Below are positions 16,414 through 24,070 of a stretch of DNA of 33,540 bases, piece by piece (position 1 is the first letter of the stretch; each line of letters begins with the position of its first letter). The notes beneath the pieces were generated by a model. The model saw only the letters and a program-made list of their open reading frames with translations, had not been told where the DNA came from and did not search any database. The DNA is taken from NCBI GenBank assembly GCA_021203465.1, contig JAJQBC010000077.1, forward strand, positions 1 through 33,540, written 5' to 3'. Both the position numbers and the translations under genes were made by a program. This stretch comes from Lachnospiraceae bacterium. Lineage in GTDB: Bacteria > Bacillota > Clostridia > Lachnospirales > Lachnospiraceae.

Positions 16414-17598
16414 TTATTCCTCGACCCGGATCATACTGATGACATTCAGGCCCTTCGCCAGCTCCTGATACTCTGCCTCCGTCATAGACGGCGTCAGAAT
16501 ACCGACCTCGCCCTCGATCCCGGCATCAATCTTCTCCATTCCCAGAACCGACACGGCGCCCTTCACGCGCAGGAAGAAACGATGCTTCATCTCACTGACC
16601 GGTGCAAGAGCAAGCTTTTCCTGCGACCAGAAAACCGGCGTCACAGCGCCGAGATTTCTCGCCGCGTCCACAATATCGCCCGCCACCGCGCTCGCGGTCG
16701 GGAGCTTGCCCGCTCCGCTGCCGTAGAACATCGAGTCGCCGAGCATATTTCCCTTCACGAAAATCGCGTTGAATACATCATTCACCATATAGAGCGGGTT
16801 TGAACTGCCGATCATGACCGGGCTCACCATCGCACAGTAAGTGTCGCCGACCTTTTTGCTGACACCGAGCAGCTTGATCGCGCGGCCCATCTTCTTCGCA
16901 TAGGTGAAATCCTCCACCGTCACCTTCGTGATGCCTTCGGTATAAATATCCTTATAATCTACCTGCTGTCCGCTGGCCAGCGAGGTCAGGATCGCGATCT
17001 TACGGCAGGCGTCAAATCCTTCTACGTCAGCCTCGGGATGAAGCTCGGCATACCCCTTCGCCTGCGCCTCCTTCAGCACATCGTCATAATCAAGACCTTC
17101 CTGCGACATCTTTGTCAGCATGTAGTTCGTCGTCCCGTTCAGAATGCCGGAAATCTCAAGGATCACATCGGCCGTCAGGGAAGTGTTCAGAGGACGGATG
17201 ATCGGGATACCGCCGCCGACGCTGGCCTCAAAGAGGTAATTTGCCCCATGTGCACGCGCGACCTCGATCAGCTCCGCGCCATGTTCCGCAACCAGCTCCT
17301 TATTCGAGGTGCAGACGCTCTTGCCCGCCATGAGCAGCCTCTTCGTGAAATCGTAGGCAGGACGCAGACCTCCCATGACCTCGGCCACAACCTTCACCTC
17401 GTCATCGTTTAGAATCTCCTCAAAATCGTGCGTCAGCACGTCCATGACCGGATCTCCCGGAAACTCTCTGAGATCCAGCACATACTTGATGCGCAGCTCT
17501 TCCCCGACGTTTTTGTCGACTACCGCCTGGTTCGTCGTGATAACCTCATAGACACCCGAGCCAACCGTTCCATATCCCATGATTGCAATTTTTATCAT
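16414..17598 (-). CDS. hom: Homoserine dehydrogenase with a short C-terminal regulatory region
   Basis: Reduces aspartate semialdehyde to homoserine for threonine and methionine. The dinucleotide-binding motif IMGYGTVGSGVYEV begins near residue 6, followed by SVGGGIPIIRPL, the catalytic-domain EADVEGFDACRKIAIL, and FYGSGAGKLPTASAV. I start at ATG 17598, eight bases behind AGGAGG, giving 394 residues; the frame extends 15 codons upstream without support. Common Firmicutes Hom proteins are near 430 residues with a complete ACT domain. Here the tail after residue ~335 is only about 58 residues (HRFFLRVKG to VISMIRVEE), a reduced ACT-like region, so threonine feedback may differ. It lies 11 bases after prfB and 12 before thrH. 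Confidence 0.96.
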   Translation of the reverse strand: MIKIAIMGYGTVGSGVYEVITTNQAVVDKNVGEELRIKYVLDLREFPGDPVMDVLTHDFEEILNDDEVKVVAEVMGGLRPAYDFTKRLLMAGKSVCTSNKELVAEHGAELIEVARAHGANYLFEASVGGGIPIIRPLNTSLTADVILEISGILNGTTNYMLTKMSQEGLDYDDVLKEAQAKGYAELHPEADVEGFDACRKIAILTSLASGQQVDYKDIYTEGITKVTVEDFTYAKKMGRAIKLLGVSKKVGDTYCAMVSPVMIGSSNPLYMVNDVFNAIFVKGNMLGDSMFYGSGAGKLPTASAVAGDIVDAARNLGAVTPVFWSQEKLALAPVSEMKHRFFLRVKGAVSVLGMEKIDAGIEGEVGILTPSMTEAEYQELAKGLNVISMIRVEE

Positions 17599-17609
17599 CG
17601 GTCTTCCTC

Positions 17610-18732
17610 CTATTTTTGTTCTTCCGGACTCAAACTGATCCATTTCAGATACGCGTTGATAAATGTGTCAATCTTGCCGTCCATAACCGCATTCACATTA
17701 CTGAATTCCTCGCCGGTCCGGTGATCTTTGACCAGCGTATAGGGCTGCATGACGTAAGAGCGGATCTGATTACCCCAGGCGATATCGCTGAGTTCCCCCT
17801 GAATGCCTGAGAGCTTCTCCGCCTGCTTCTGCTGCTCCAGAATATAGAGCTTTGCCTTCAGCATCTGCATCGCCTTGTCCTTGTTCTGGAACTGCGAACG
17901 CTCATTCTGACACTGCACCACGATGCCTGTCGGCAGATGCGTGATCCGGATCGCTGACGAAGTCTTATTGATGTGCTGTCCGCCTGCGCCGCTCGACCGA
18001 TAGGTATCGATCTTCAGATCATCCGGATTGATCTCAACATCAATCTCTCCCTCAATATCCGGCATCACATCCAGTGACACGAAGGACGTCTGCCGCTTGC
18101 CCTGTGCATTGAATGGGGAAATACGCACCAGCCGGTGCACCCCTTTCTCGGACTTCAGATAGCCGTAGGCATTCTCGCCATTCACCTGAAAGGTCACGGA
18201 CTTGATTCCTGCCTCATCGCCGTCGAGATAGTCCAGCACTTCTACGGAAAACCCCTTTCGCTCGGCCCAGCGCGTGTACATCCGGTACAGCATCCCGGCC
18301 CAGTCACAGCTCTCCGTGCCGCCCGCGCCCGCGTTCAGCTTCAGGATCGCATTGCAGGCATCATACTCGCCGGACAGCAGGGTCTTGATCCGCATGGACT
18401 CGAACTGCTCCGTGAATTGCTCCAGATTCTCCTGTATCTCCGGGATCAGGGTCTCGTCGTCCTCCTCATATCCCATCTCAATCAGGGTCTCGATATCCTC
18501 GTACTGCCCCTGAAGACTCTCAAATTTTTCTTTTTCTGACTTGAGGCGGTTCAGCTCTTTCATGCCCTCCTGTGACTGTTCCGCTCGGTCCCAGTAGCCG
18601 GGAGCTTCCATCTCTCTTTCCAGTTCCTCGATTCTGAGCTCCTTTGACGCGAGGTCAAAGTGAATCCCTCAGTTCTGTCATCGGTTTTGCGTAGCTGTTC
18701 AGTGTATATTTAAACTGATCCAGTTCTACCAT
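17610..18732 (-). CDS. prfB: Peptide chain release factor 2, with programmed +1 frameshift
   Basis: RF2 ends translation at UGA and UAA. The gene is in two frames. ATG 18732 opens 25 codons ending in CTT TGA (TGA at 18657-18655). The ribosome then slips +1, skipping one base, and continues from GAC at 18656 to the stop at 17610. The joined product is about 373 residues. It contains the stop-recognition tripeptide in RISPFNAQGKRQTSF and the hydrolysis motif SSGAGGQHINKTSSAIRI. A GAGG site precedes ATG 18732. The slip is the known autoregulation: low RF2 delays reading of UGA and favours the shift. It is the first gene before hom and thrH. Confidence 0.96.
18654..18671 (-). promoter_or_regulatory. 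RF2 programmed frameshift site
   Basis: Minus strand reads GAGGGATTCACTTTGAC: an internal Shine-Dalgarno-like GAGGGA a few bases before the slippery CTT, the in-frame TGA and the following C, matching the CTT-TGA-C core of bacterial prfB genes. Reading GAC in the +1 frame restores the long frame. Confidence 0.93.
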
Positions 18733-18777
18733 AACCTCACCTTCTTTCTGAAGAAATGTATTGAACCAGAACCGCAG

Positions 18778-18897
18778 GCCTCAGACATATGCCGCCTGCG
18801 GCGTAATATGTCTGAGGCTAGATGGGCGTCCCGCCCATCTCAAAATGAAAATACAGCCTTTTGCAGATAAATCTGCAAAGTCTGTTTTTTCATTTTG
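18778..18897. repeat. Three adjacent hairpins in the prfB leader
   Basis: Three strong inverted repeats follow each other with almost no spacing. First, 13-bp arms GCCTCAGACATAT/ATATGTCTGAGGC (18778-18790, 18806-18818) enclose GCCGC-CT-GCGGC. Second, AGATGGGCG/CGCCCATCT (18820-18828, 18832-18840) with a three-base loop. Third, outer arms CAAAATGAAAA/TTTTCATTTTG (18841-18851, 18887-18897) enclose ACAG/CTGT and TTTGCAGAT/ATCTGCAAA. CCGCAGG at 18772-18778 can also pair with CCTGCGG at 18795-18801, giving an alternative to the first hairpin. With the promoter at 18923-18951 all of this is transcribed ahead of prfB. It could be a structured leader RNA or a palindromic repeat element. Confidence 0.8.
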
Positions 18898-18922
18898 CTG
18901 CTGTTCTGTTCTGCTACGCTAT

Positions 18923-18951
18923 ATTATGCCATGGGAAAATCAGAAACGCAA
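18923..18951 (-). promoter_or_regulatory. Candidate promoter of prfB-hom-thrH
   Basis: Minus strand: TTGCGT (18946-18951), a 17-base spacer, CATAAT (18923-18928). It lies just after the pnp terminator and before the triple-hairpin element, giving a predicted leader of about 185 bases before prfB. The match is moderate. Confidence 0.5.
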
Positions 18952-18955
18952 GGAC

Positions 18956-18992
18956 AAAAAAGCACAGCCGATCTATTTTCCATCGGCTGTGC
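18956..18992 (-). terminator. Rho-independent terminator of pnp
   Basis: Minus-strand stem GCACAGCCGAT/ATCGGCTGTGC (11 pairs, nine-base loop) followed by six T (18961-18956). It lies 18 bases after the pnp stop. Confidence 0.92.
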
Positions 18993-19010
18993 CCGTAAAC
19001 GTAAGAAACT

Positions 19011-21101
19011 TTATTTTTCCTTGCAGTCCTTGATGGAGAAGCTCACGCGGCCCATCTTGTCCTTGCCGAGGCAGACGACCTTGACCACGTCGCCCAGCGT
19101 CAGCACATCCTCGACGCGATTGATACGCTCCTTCGCGATCTTCGAGATGTGGACCATGCCCTCCTTGCCCGGAGCGAACTCAAGGAACGCGCCGAACTCC
19201 TTGATGCTGACGACCTTGCCGGTGAAGACCTGACCTTCTTCGAAGTCGGTCACAATGATCGTGATCAGCTCTTTGGCCTTGTCCATCATCGCCTGATCCG
19301 TACCGCAGATCGAGACGGAGCCATCATCCTCGATGTCGATCTTCACGCCGGTCTGCTCAATGATCGTATTGATCGTCTTACCCCTCTGGCCGACCACATC
19401 GCCGATCTTCTGCGGATCGATCGACATCTGAATGATCTTCGGCACATACTGGCTGACCGTCTTGCGCGGCTCAGCGATCGCCGGCTTCATGCAGGTGTCC
19501 ATGATGAAGAGTCTCGCCTGACGGCATCTCTCGATCGCACCCTCGACCATCGGCCTTGTCAGTCCGTGGATCTTGATATCCATCTGGATCGCCGTGATGC
19601 CCTCAGTCGTACCGGTCACCTTGAAGTCCATATCTCCGAAGAAGTCCTCGAGGCCCTGAATATCTGTCAGCAGCGCGAAATCGTCATCCGTATCACCGGT
19701 CACAAGGCCGCAGGAGATACCTGCCACCATCCGCTTGATCGGAACGCCCGCCGCCATCAGCGACATGCAGGACGCGCAGGTCGAAGCCATCGACGTGGAG
19801 CCATTGGACTCAAAGGTCTCAGACACGCAGCGAATCGCGTAGGGGAATTCCTCCTCGCTCGGCAGCACCGGAACCAGAGCCTTTTCTGCCAGCGCGCCGT
19901 GACCGATCTCGCGGCGTCCCGGGCCTCTGGACGGCTTCGTCTCGCCCACCGAATAGCTCGGGAAATTGTAATGATGCATATATCTCTTTCCGGTCTCATT
20001 CTCATCAAGGCCGTCAAGTCTCTGCGCCTCAGACAACGGAGCCAGCGTACACACGTCGCAGATCTGCGTCTGTCCGCGCGTGAACATGGATGAACCGTGG
20101 ACTCTCGGGATGATATCCACTTCCGCGGAAAGCGGGCGGATCTGCGTGATCTCGCGGCCATCCGGACGCTTGTGATCCTTCAGGATCATCTTGCGAACCG
20201 TCTTCTTCTCATACTGATAGACAGCCTCGCCCAGCACGGCAAGCCACTCTTCCTTGTCAGCGAAGGCCTCCTCGAGCTTCTCCGTCAGAGCGCGCACATT
20301 CGCCTCGCGGGTCTGCTTATCATCGGTAAAGACTGCTTCCTCCATCTCCTGCGGCGGAACGATCTCTTTGATAGCGGCGAACAACTCTTCCGACACCGCA
20401 TAGCTCGTATAAGCATGCTTCTCCTTGCCCACCTCGGCCACGATCTGGTCGATAAAGCGGATAATCTCCAGATTGATCTCGTGCGCCTTGTAGATGGCCT
20501 CGATCATCTTCGCCTCCGGCACCTCGTTCGCACCGGCCTCGATCATGATGACCTTCTCCCTCGTGGAAGCCACCGTCAGGCTCAGGTCACCCTTCTTCCA
20601 CTGCTCCTGGGACGGGTTCACGATCAGCTCTCCATCGATCATGCCGATCTGCGTCATCGCGCAGGGACCTGCGAACGGAATATCAGAAATGCTGGTCGCG
20701 ATCGCGGAGCCAAGCATCGCCACAAGCTCCGGACGGCAGGCCGGATCCACGCTCATGACCAGGTTGTTCAGCGTCACATCATTGCGGTAATCCTTCGGGA
20801 ACAGCGGGCGCATCGGGCGGTCGATGACGCGATCCGTCAGCACCGCGTTCTCGGACGCCTTGCCCTCTCTCTTGTTGAAGCCTCCCGGAATCTTGCCGAC
20901 CGCGTACATCTTCTCCTCATACTCCACGCTCAGCGGGAAGAAATCGATCCCGTCGCGGGGCTTTTCGGAAGCGGTCGCGGTGGACAGCACCACCGTCTCG
21001 CCGTAATGCATGAATGCCGCGCCGTTCGCCTGCGCGGCTACGCGCCCGACGTCCACTCTGAGCGTTCTTCCGCCCAGTTCCATTGTGTAACTTTTGTACA
21101 T
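19011..21101 (-). CDS. pnp: Polyribonucleotide nucleotidyltransferase (PNPase)
   Basis: PNPase degrades RNA 3' to 5' by phosphorolysis and is a main mRNA-decay enzyme. The 696-residue product shows the full domain order. The first RNase PH domain has GKIPGGFNKREGKASENA and DRPMRPLFPKDYRND. The catalytic second RNase PH domain has FPSYSVGETKPSRGPGRREIGHGAL. A KH domain includes IGDVVGQRGKTINTIIEQTG, and a C-terminal S1 domain includes FTGKVVSIKEFGAFLEF. The ATG follows AAAGGAG. It is downstream of rpsO, a widespread order. No promoter is evident between them, so it probably depends on readthrough past the rpsO terminator, with the leader hairpin at 21141-21222 as a control point. Confidence 0.98.
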   Translation of the reverse strand: MYKSYTMELGGRTLRVDVGRVAAQANGAAFMHYGETVVLSTATASEKPRDGIDFFPLSVEYEEKMYAVGKIPGGFNKREGKASENAVLTDRVIDRPMRPLFPKDYRNDVTLNNLVMSVDPACRPELVAMLGSAIATSISDIPFAGPCAMTQIGMIDGELIVNPSQEQWKKGDLSLTVASTREKVIMIEAGANEVPEAKMIEAIYKAHEINLEIIRFIDQIVAEVGKEKHAYTSYAVSEELFAAIKEIVPPQEMEEAVFTDDKQTREANVRALTEKLEEAFADKEEWLAVLGEAVYQYEKKTVRKMILKDHKRPDGREITQIRPLSAEVDIIPRVHGSSMFTRGQTQICDVCTLAPLSEAQRLDGLDENETGKRYMHHYNFPSYSVGETKPSRGPGRREIGHGALAEKALVPVLPSEEEFPYAIRCVSETFESNGSTSMASTCASCMSLMAAGVPIKRMVAGISCGLVTGDTDDDFALLTDIQGLEDFFGDMDFKVTGTTEGITAIQMDIKIHGLTRPMVEGAIERCRQARLFIMDTCMKPAIAEPRKTVSQYVPKIIQMSIDPQKIGDVVGQRGKTINTIIEQTGVKIDIEDDGSVSICGTDQAMMDKAKELITIIVTDFEEGQVFTGKVVSIKEFGAFLEFAPGKEGMVHISKIAKERINRVEDVLTLGDVVKVVCLGKDKMGRVSFSIKDCKEK

Positions 21102-21140
21102 GTTTCGTATCTCCTTTCTGCTAAATAAATATATCCTTTA

Positions 21141-21222
21141 GCGGAAGACACCGAAACTACTGAAAAACGCGGAGCGACGCCGCGTTCTACGCTTTTCAGT
21201 GGTCTCGGAAAATATCTTCCGC
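21141..21222 (-). promoter_or_regulatory. Long leader hairpin upstream of pnp
   Basis: The minus-strand RNA can form an interrupted long stem. Outer GCGGAAGA/TCTTCCGC pairs 21215-21222 with 21141-21148. Then come a CCGA/TCGG step and ACTGAAAA/TTTTCAGT (21193-21200 with 21159-21166). The inner ACGCGG/CCGCGT (21180-21185 with 21167-21172) closes a seven-base loop. The inner stem followed by TTTTT also resembles a terminator. In E. coli a pnp leader stem is cut by RNase III and degraded by PNPase as autocontrol; an equivalent role here is inference. Confidence 0.65.
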
Positions 21223-21234
21223 CGACAGACGCTA

Positions 21235-21264
21235 CGAAAAACAGGGCGGAGAAGCTCTCCGCCC
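21235..21264 (-). terminator. Terminator between rpsO and pnp
   Basis: Minus-strand stem GGGCGGAGA/TCTCCGCCC (nine pairs, three-base loop; 21256-21264 with 21244-21252) followed by TGTTTTTC. It starts nine bases after the rpsO stop and may be leaky, since pnp lies downstream without an obvious promoter. Confidence 0.8.
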
Positions 21265-21273
21265 TATGGCCTT

Positions 21274-21540
21274 TTACTTTCTCAAACCTAATTTCGCAAT
21301 CAGTGCACGATATCTCTCGATATCCTTCTCCTTTAAGTACGCCAGCATTGCACGTCTCTGTCCGACCATCTTCAGAAGTCCTCTTCTGGAATGGTGATCC
21401 TTGTGATTCACCTTCAGATGCTCGGTGAGCTCCTGAATCCTCGCCGTCAGAAGCGCTACCTGCACCTCCGGCGAACCGGTGTCTCCCTCACTGCGACCAT
21501 ACTCGGCGATAATCGCCTGCTTCTTTTCCTTTGAAATCAT
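21274..21540 (-). CDS. rpsO: 30S ribosomal protein S15
   Basis: S15 binds the three-way junction of the central domain of 16S rRNA early in 30S assembly. The 88-residue product is full length, with the family core [37 protein letters not shown] and [16 protein letters not shown]. The ATG at 21540 follows a strong AGGAGG. It has its own promoter (21633-21661) and a foldable leader (21568-21615). Confidence 0.98.
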   Translation of the reverse strand: MISKEKKQAIIAEYGRSEGDTGSPEVQVALLTARIQELTEHLKVNHKDHHSRRGLLKMVGQRRAMLAYLKEKDIERYRALIAKLGLRK

Positions 21541-21567
21541 CGTGTTTCTCCTCCTGTTTTTCTAAAC

Positions 21568-21615
21568 GCCGGTCATTAAGGGACGGTCGGAGTATTCCAG
21601 ACCCTGAATGACGGC
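21568..21615 (-). promoter_or_regulatory. Structured rpsO leader, probable S15 autoregulatory element
   Basis: In the minus-strand RNA, GCCGTCATT (21615-21607) pairs with AATGACCGGC (21577-21568) apart from one bulged C. Inside, AGGG pairs with CCCT and GGA with TCC around ATAC. The element sits between promoter and start codon. S15 is known to repress its own mRNA through folded leaders in several bacteria; assignment here is from position and foldability only. Confidence 0.5.
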
Positions 21616-21632
21616 TAAAATCATGCTCCACT

Positions 21633-21661
21633 ACTCTAGCACAAACGCCCGCCTTTGTCAA
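21633..21661 (-). promoter_or_regulatory. Promoter of rpsO-pnp
   Basis: Minus strand: TTGACA (21656-21661), a 17-base spacer ending in TGC, TAGAGT (21633-21638), i.e. an extended -10. Start near 21626 gives a leader of about 86 bases. The TGA in TTGACA is also the stop codon of the NlpC/P60 gene. Confidence 0.75.
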
Positions 21662-22716
21662 TCATTTATAATCCGCACAGCCTTCACCGGAGTACGGTAA
21701 TACAGACTCGAAATCGTGATGCCGACGCGCTCGTTGCTGGCGTGGACGACCTGCCCGCCGCCGACGTAGATCGCCACGTGGTTGATGCTGGAGCGGCTCC
21801 CGTAGAATACCAGGTCGCCCGGCTTCAGATCAGAAAGGCTGATCGTCGTGCCGCAGTTCGCCTGCGCCTTCGAGGAATGCGGCAGGCTGATGCCATAATT
21901 CTTAAACACCGCCAGCACAAAGCCGGAGCAGTCCGCTCCCTTCGTCAGGCTTGTGCCGCCCCACACATAGGGGTTTCCAATATACTGCTTCGCGAAGTCG
22001 GCGATCGCCACGCGGACGTCCGACACGCCCTCGCCGTAAAGTACCTCGGAGATCGTCAACGCCTCATCCAGCTTCGCGCCAACCTCCACATATTCCTTAT
22101 AAATGTAACCATCTTCGCCGTCAAGGTCGATCTTCACCCACTCGTCGAGTTCCTCGATCACGTCAAAGCTCTGACCGCTGCCGACGATATCGAGAATCTC
22201 ACTGTCCATACTCGGCTCGGTCCGAACCCGCAGTCCGTCGGTCGTCACCTCCGCGACCGTCTTCAGAAGGGAGGATGCCTTGTCCAGCGCCTCGCTGCCG
22301 GTCAGCACATACTCCGCCTTGATGTAGCCTTCTACCTCTCCCGATTTGATCTGCAACCACTCGCCGTCCTCGCTCTCAGCGATAACATCGCAGCCGGCCT
22401 CATTTCCGATCTTACCGACGATCTTGCCGTCCGTCGATGCGCTGTCGCGGATATTCACTTTTCCTTCCGAGACAACAACAATCCCGAGATTGCTGTAACC
22501 ATCCAGTCCAAACGAAGTCAGGACCGCTTCGCTTATCGCATTCTCGACCGCCTCCGCGCTCTCCGCCTGAGCGAGCTGTCCGGTGATGCCGATCGTCGTG
22601 CTGCTGCCCAAAGCACCGGAGGCCTGTGCATCCAGTGCCGGCACTGCGATCAATATCGTTCCCGTGAGAACCGCAGCCATTCCTTTCACAATAATTCTAT
22701 TCCAATGATGATCCAT
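21658..22716 (-). CDS. Secreted cell-wall hydrolase: two SH3b domains plus NlpC/P60
   Basis: A probable exported peptidoglycan endopeptidase of 352 residues. A signal peptide lies in residues ~1-33 (KGMAAVLTGTILIAV, cut near DAQAS). Two bacterial SH3 domains follow: one from GKVNIRDSASTDG to GYIKAEYVL, one from DGLRVRTEPSMDSE to GYIYKEYVEV. The C-terminal NlpC/P60 domain has the catalytic Cys in KGADCSGFVLAVF, the His in INHVAIYVGGG, and a third polar residue in VVHASNER. I choose the second of two adjacent ATGs (22716) for better spacing from GAGG; 22719 is equally in frame. Its promoter carries a WalR-type box, fitting a wall-hydrolase role. Confidence 0.95.
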   Translation of the reverse strand: MDHHWNRIIVKGMAAVLTGTILIAVPALDAQASGALGSSTTIGITGQLAQAESAEAVENAISEAVLTSFGLDGYSNLGIVVVSEGKVNIRDSASTDGKIVGKIGNEAGCDVIAESEDGEWLQIKSGEVEGYIKAEYVLTGSEALDKASSLLKTVAEVTTDGLRVRTEPSMDSEILDIVGSGQSFDVIEELDEWVKIDLDGEDGYIYKEYVEVGAKLDEALTISEVLYGEGVSDVRVAIADFAKQYIGNPYVWGGTSLTKGADCSGFVLAVFKNYGISLPHSSKAQANCGTTISLSDLKPGDLVFYGSRSSINHVAIYVGGGQVVHASNERVGITISSLYYRTPVKAVRIIND

Positions 22717-22735
22717 CATTCACCTCTGTATATTT

Positions 22736-22752
22736 GTTACAAACTTGTTACA
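22736..22752 (-). promoter_or_regulatory. WalR-type box (TGTAAC-N5-TGTAAC)
   Basis: The minus strand carries two copies of TGTAAC (22752-22747 and 22741-22736) separated by five bases. This fits the published WalR consensus TGTWAH-N5-TGTWAH exactly. The box is part of an 11-bp tandem repeat TTTGTAACAA and lies just downstream of the predicted start point. In the known WalR regulon such sites control cell-wall hydrolases. Whether it represses or activates here is unknown. Confidence 0.65.
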
Positions 22753-22765
22753 AAACCCCAACAAT

Positions 22766-22794
22766 TTTATAACATATACAGGGATGTTTGTCAA
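22766..22794 (-). promoter_or_regulatory. Promoter of the NlpC/P60 gene
   Basis: Minus strand: TTGACA (22789-22794), a 17-base spacer ending in TGT, TATAAA (22766-22771), an extended -10. Start near 22759, about 43 bases before the chosen ATG. Confidence 0.8.
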
Positions 22795-22868
22795 TGAACA
22801 ATTCCTGAAAGATCAGCTCTCCCAATCCCAATTCACAACTGCTTTGTTCCAATACTCGCAAAACGCGG

Positions 22869-23984
22869 TCACTCGCCCGCACTCACCATCGTCTCCGCGA
22901 AAATCGCGTAGCCCTTCGCGGGGTCATTGACGAAGACATGGGTGACTGTACCGATGAGACGTCCATTCTGCAGAATCGGACTTCCGCTCATTCCCTGAAT
23001 AACCCCGCCGGTCAGACCGAGGAGTTCCTCGTCTGTCACACGGAAAACCATGCCCTTATTGACATCGCTCTCATTCAGCCGGATCTCGGTGATCTCGATC
23101 TCATAATCCTTCAGTTCACCGGAGACCGCACTGCGAAGGACGGCGGTTCCGATTTCAACTTCCTGCTTAAAAGCGACCTCAACTGTCTCGTCACAAAGTT
23201 CCGCGGCCAGAATCCCGTCCGCCTCACCGAAAATACCGGCCTCCGTATTCTGAAGAATCGTCCCGCGCACATGACGCTCAGAATAGGTGATTGAACCGCT
23301 CAGCTCCCCGGGCGTACCGCGGACGCCTTTCACAATATCGAGGATCGTCGTGTCATAGAGCGAACCGCCCGCGGCATCGAGCAACTCACCGGTATCCGAA
23401 TCCGTAATACCGTGGCCAAGCGCGCCAAAGGAACCGTCCTGCGCCATATAAGTCAGCGTCCCAATACCCTGAATATCATCCTTCACCCAGACGCCAAGTT
23501 TATAATCGCCCTCTTCCGTCTGCACCGCGTTTACATGCACTTGCAGTTCCTCCCCTTCACGATTCAGCCTCAGCACCATCGTCTCCGTTTTATTCGCCTG
23601 AATGCAGGCGATGAGCTCATCCTTGTCCTCCACAGATTTCCCATTGACCACGAGAATGTAATCCCCAGCCTGCAAAATCTGCAGCGCAGGCTCACGCAGA
23701 AGACCATCCGCCGTGGCCACCTCCGAAGTCCCGACCACATAAACGCCGTGCGTCTCGAGGTAGACACCGATCGGCACGCCGCCCGGTATCACACTCACGT
23801 GCTCCACGGCTTGCACAGACACCTCCTTAAGACCCAGATTCAGGGTCTGCTCGTCCCCGTAGGCGATACGGACCGCATCGGGCACCTGTGTTTTCAGGTA
23901 CCAAGCACTGTACACAAATAATGTCAATATGGAAAGAATCAAAGCCAGAATCAGGCTGATCCGATAGATTCTGCGACGTCCCAT
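22869..23984 (-). CDS. spoIVB: Stage IV sporulation protein B (S55 signalling peptidase)
   Basis: SpoIVB is secreted from the forespore and cuts SpoIVFA to trigger pro-sigma-K processing in the mother cell. The 371-residue product starts at ATG 23984 after AAAGGTG; a 24-codon extension upstream is less likely. Residues ~6-30 are a membrane anchor. A PDZ domain occupies about 85-155 (LQAGDYILVVNGKSVEDKDE). The S55 peptidase domain has SFGALGHGITD with His191 and GMSGSPILQNGRLIG with Ser335 as the likely catalytic pair, plus THVFVNDPAKGYAIF. It follows recN, as in Bacillus, but spo0A is not the next gene here. Confidence 0.96.
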   Translation of the reverse strand: MGRRRIYRISLILALILSILTLFVYSAWYLKTQVPDAVRIAYGDEQTLNLGLKEVSVQAVEHVSVIPGGVPIGVYLETHGVYVVGTSEVATADGLLREPALQILQAGDYILVVNGKSVEDKDELIACIQANKTETMVLRLNREGEELQVHVNAVQTEEGDYKLGVWVKDDIQGIGTLTYMAQDGSFGALGHGITDSDTGELLDAAGGSLYDTTILDIVKGVRGTPGELSGSITYSERHVRGTILQNTEAGIFGEADGILAAELCDETVEVAFKQEVEIGTAVLRSAVSGELKDYEIEITEIRLNESDVNKGMVFRVTDEELLGLTGGVIQGMSGSPILQNGRLIGTVTHVFVNDPAKGYAIFAETMVSAGE

Positions 23985-24011
23985 GCAGCCACACCTTTCA
24001 CACTTGCTGAC

Positions 24012-24033
24012 GCCCGCGCCGGAAAGCGCGGGC
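24012..24033. repeat. GC hairpin between recN and spoIVB
   Basis: GCCCGCGC and GCGCGGGC flank six bases in the 86-base gap between recN and spoIVB. There is no T-run after it on the minus strand, so it is not a standard terminator. I could not identify a sporulation-sigma promoter here by eye. Confidence 0.5.
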
Positions 24034-24070
24034 ATGTCTATCGCTAGTGTCTGCATGTTCGACGGAAATG

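Noticed and set aside
24012-24033. GC hairpin after recN as a terminator
   Set aside because: No T-run follows the stem on the minus strand.
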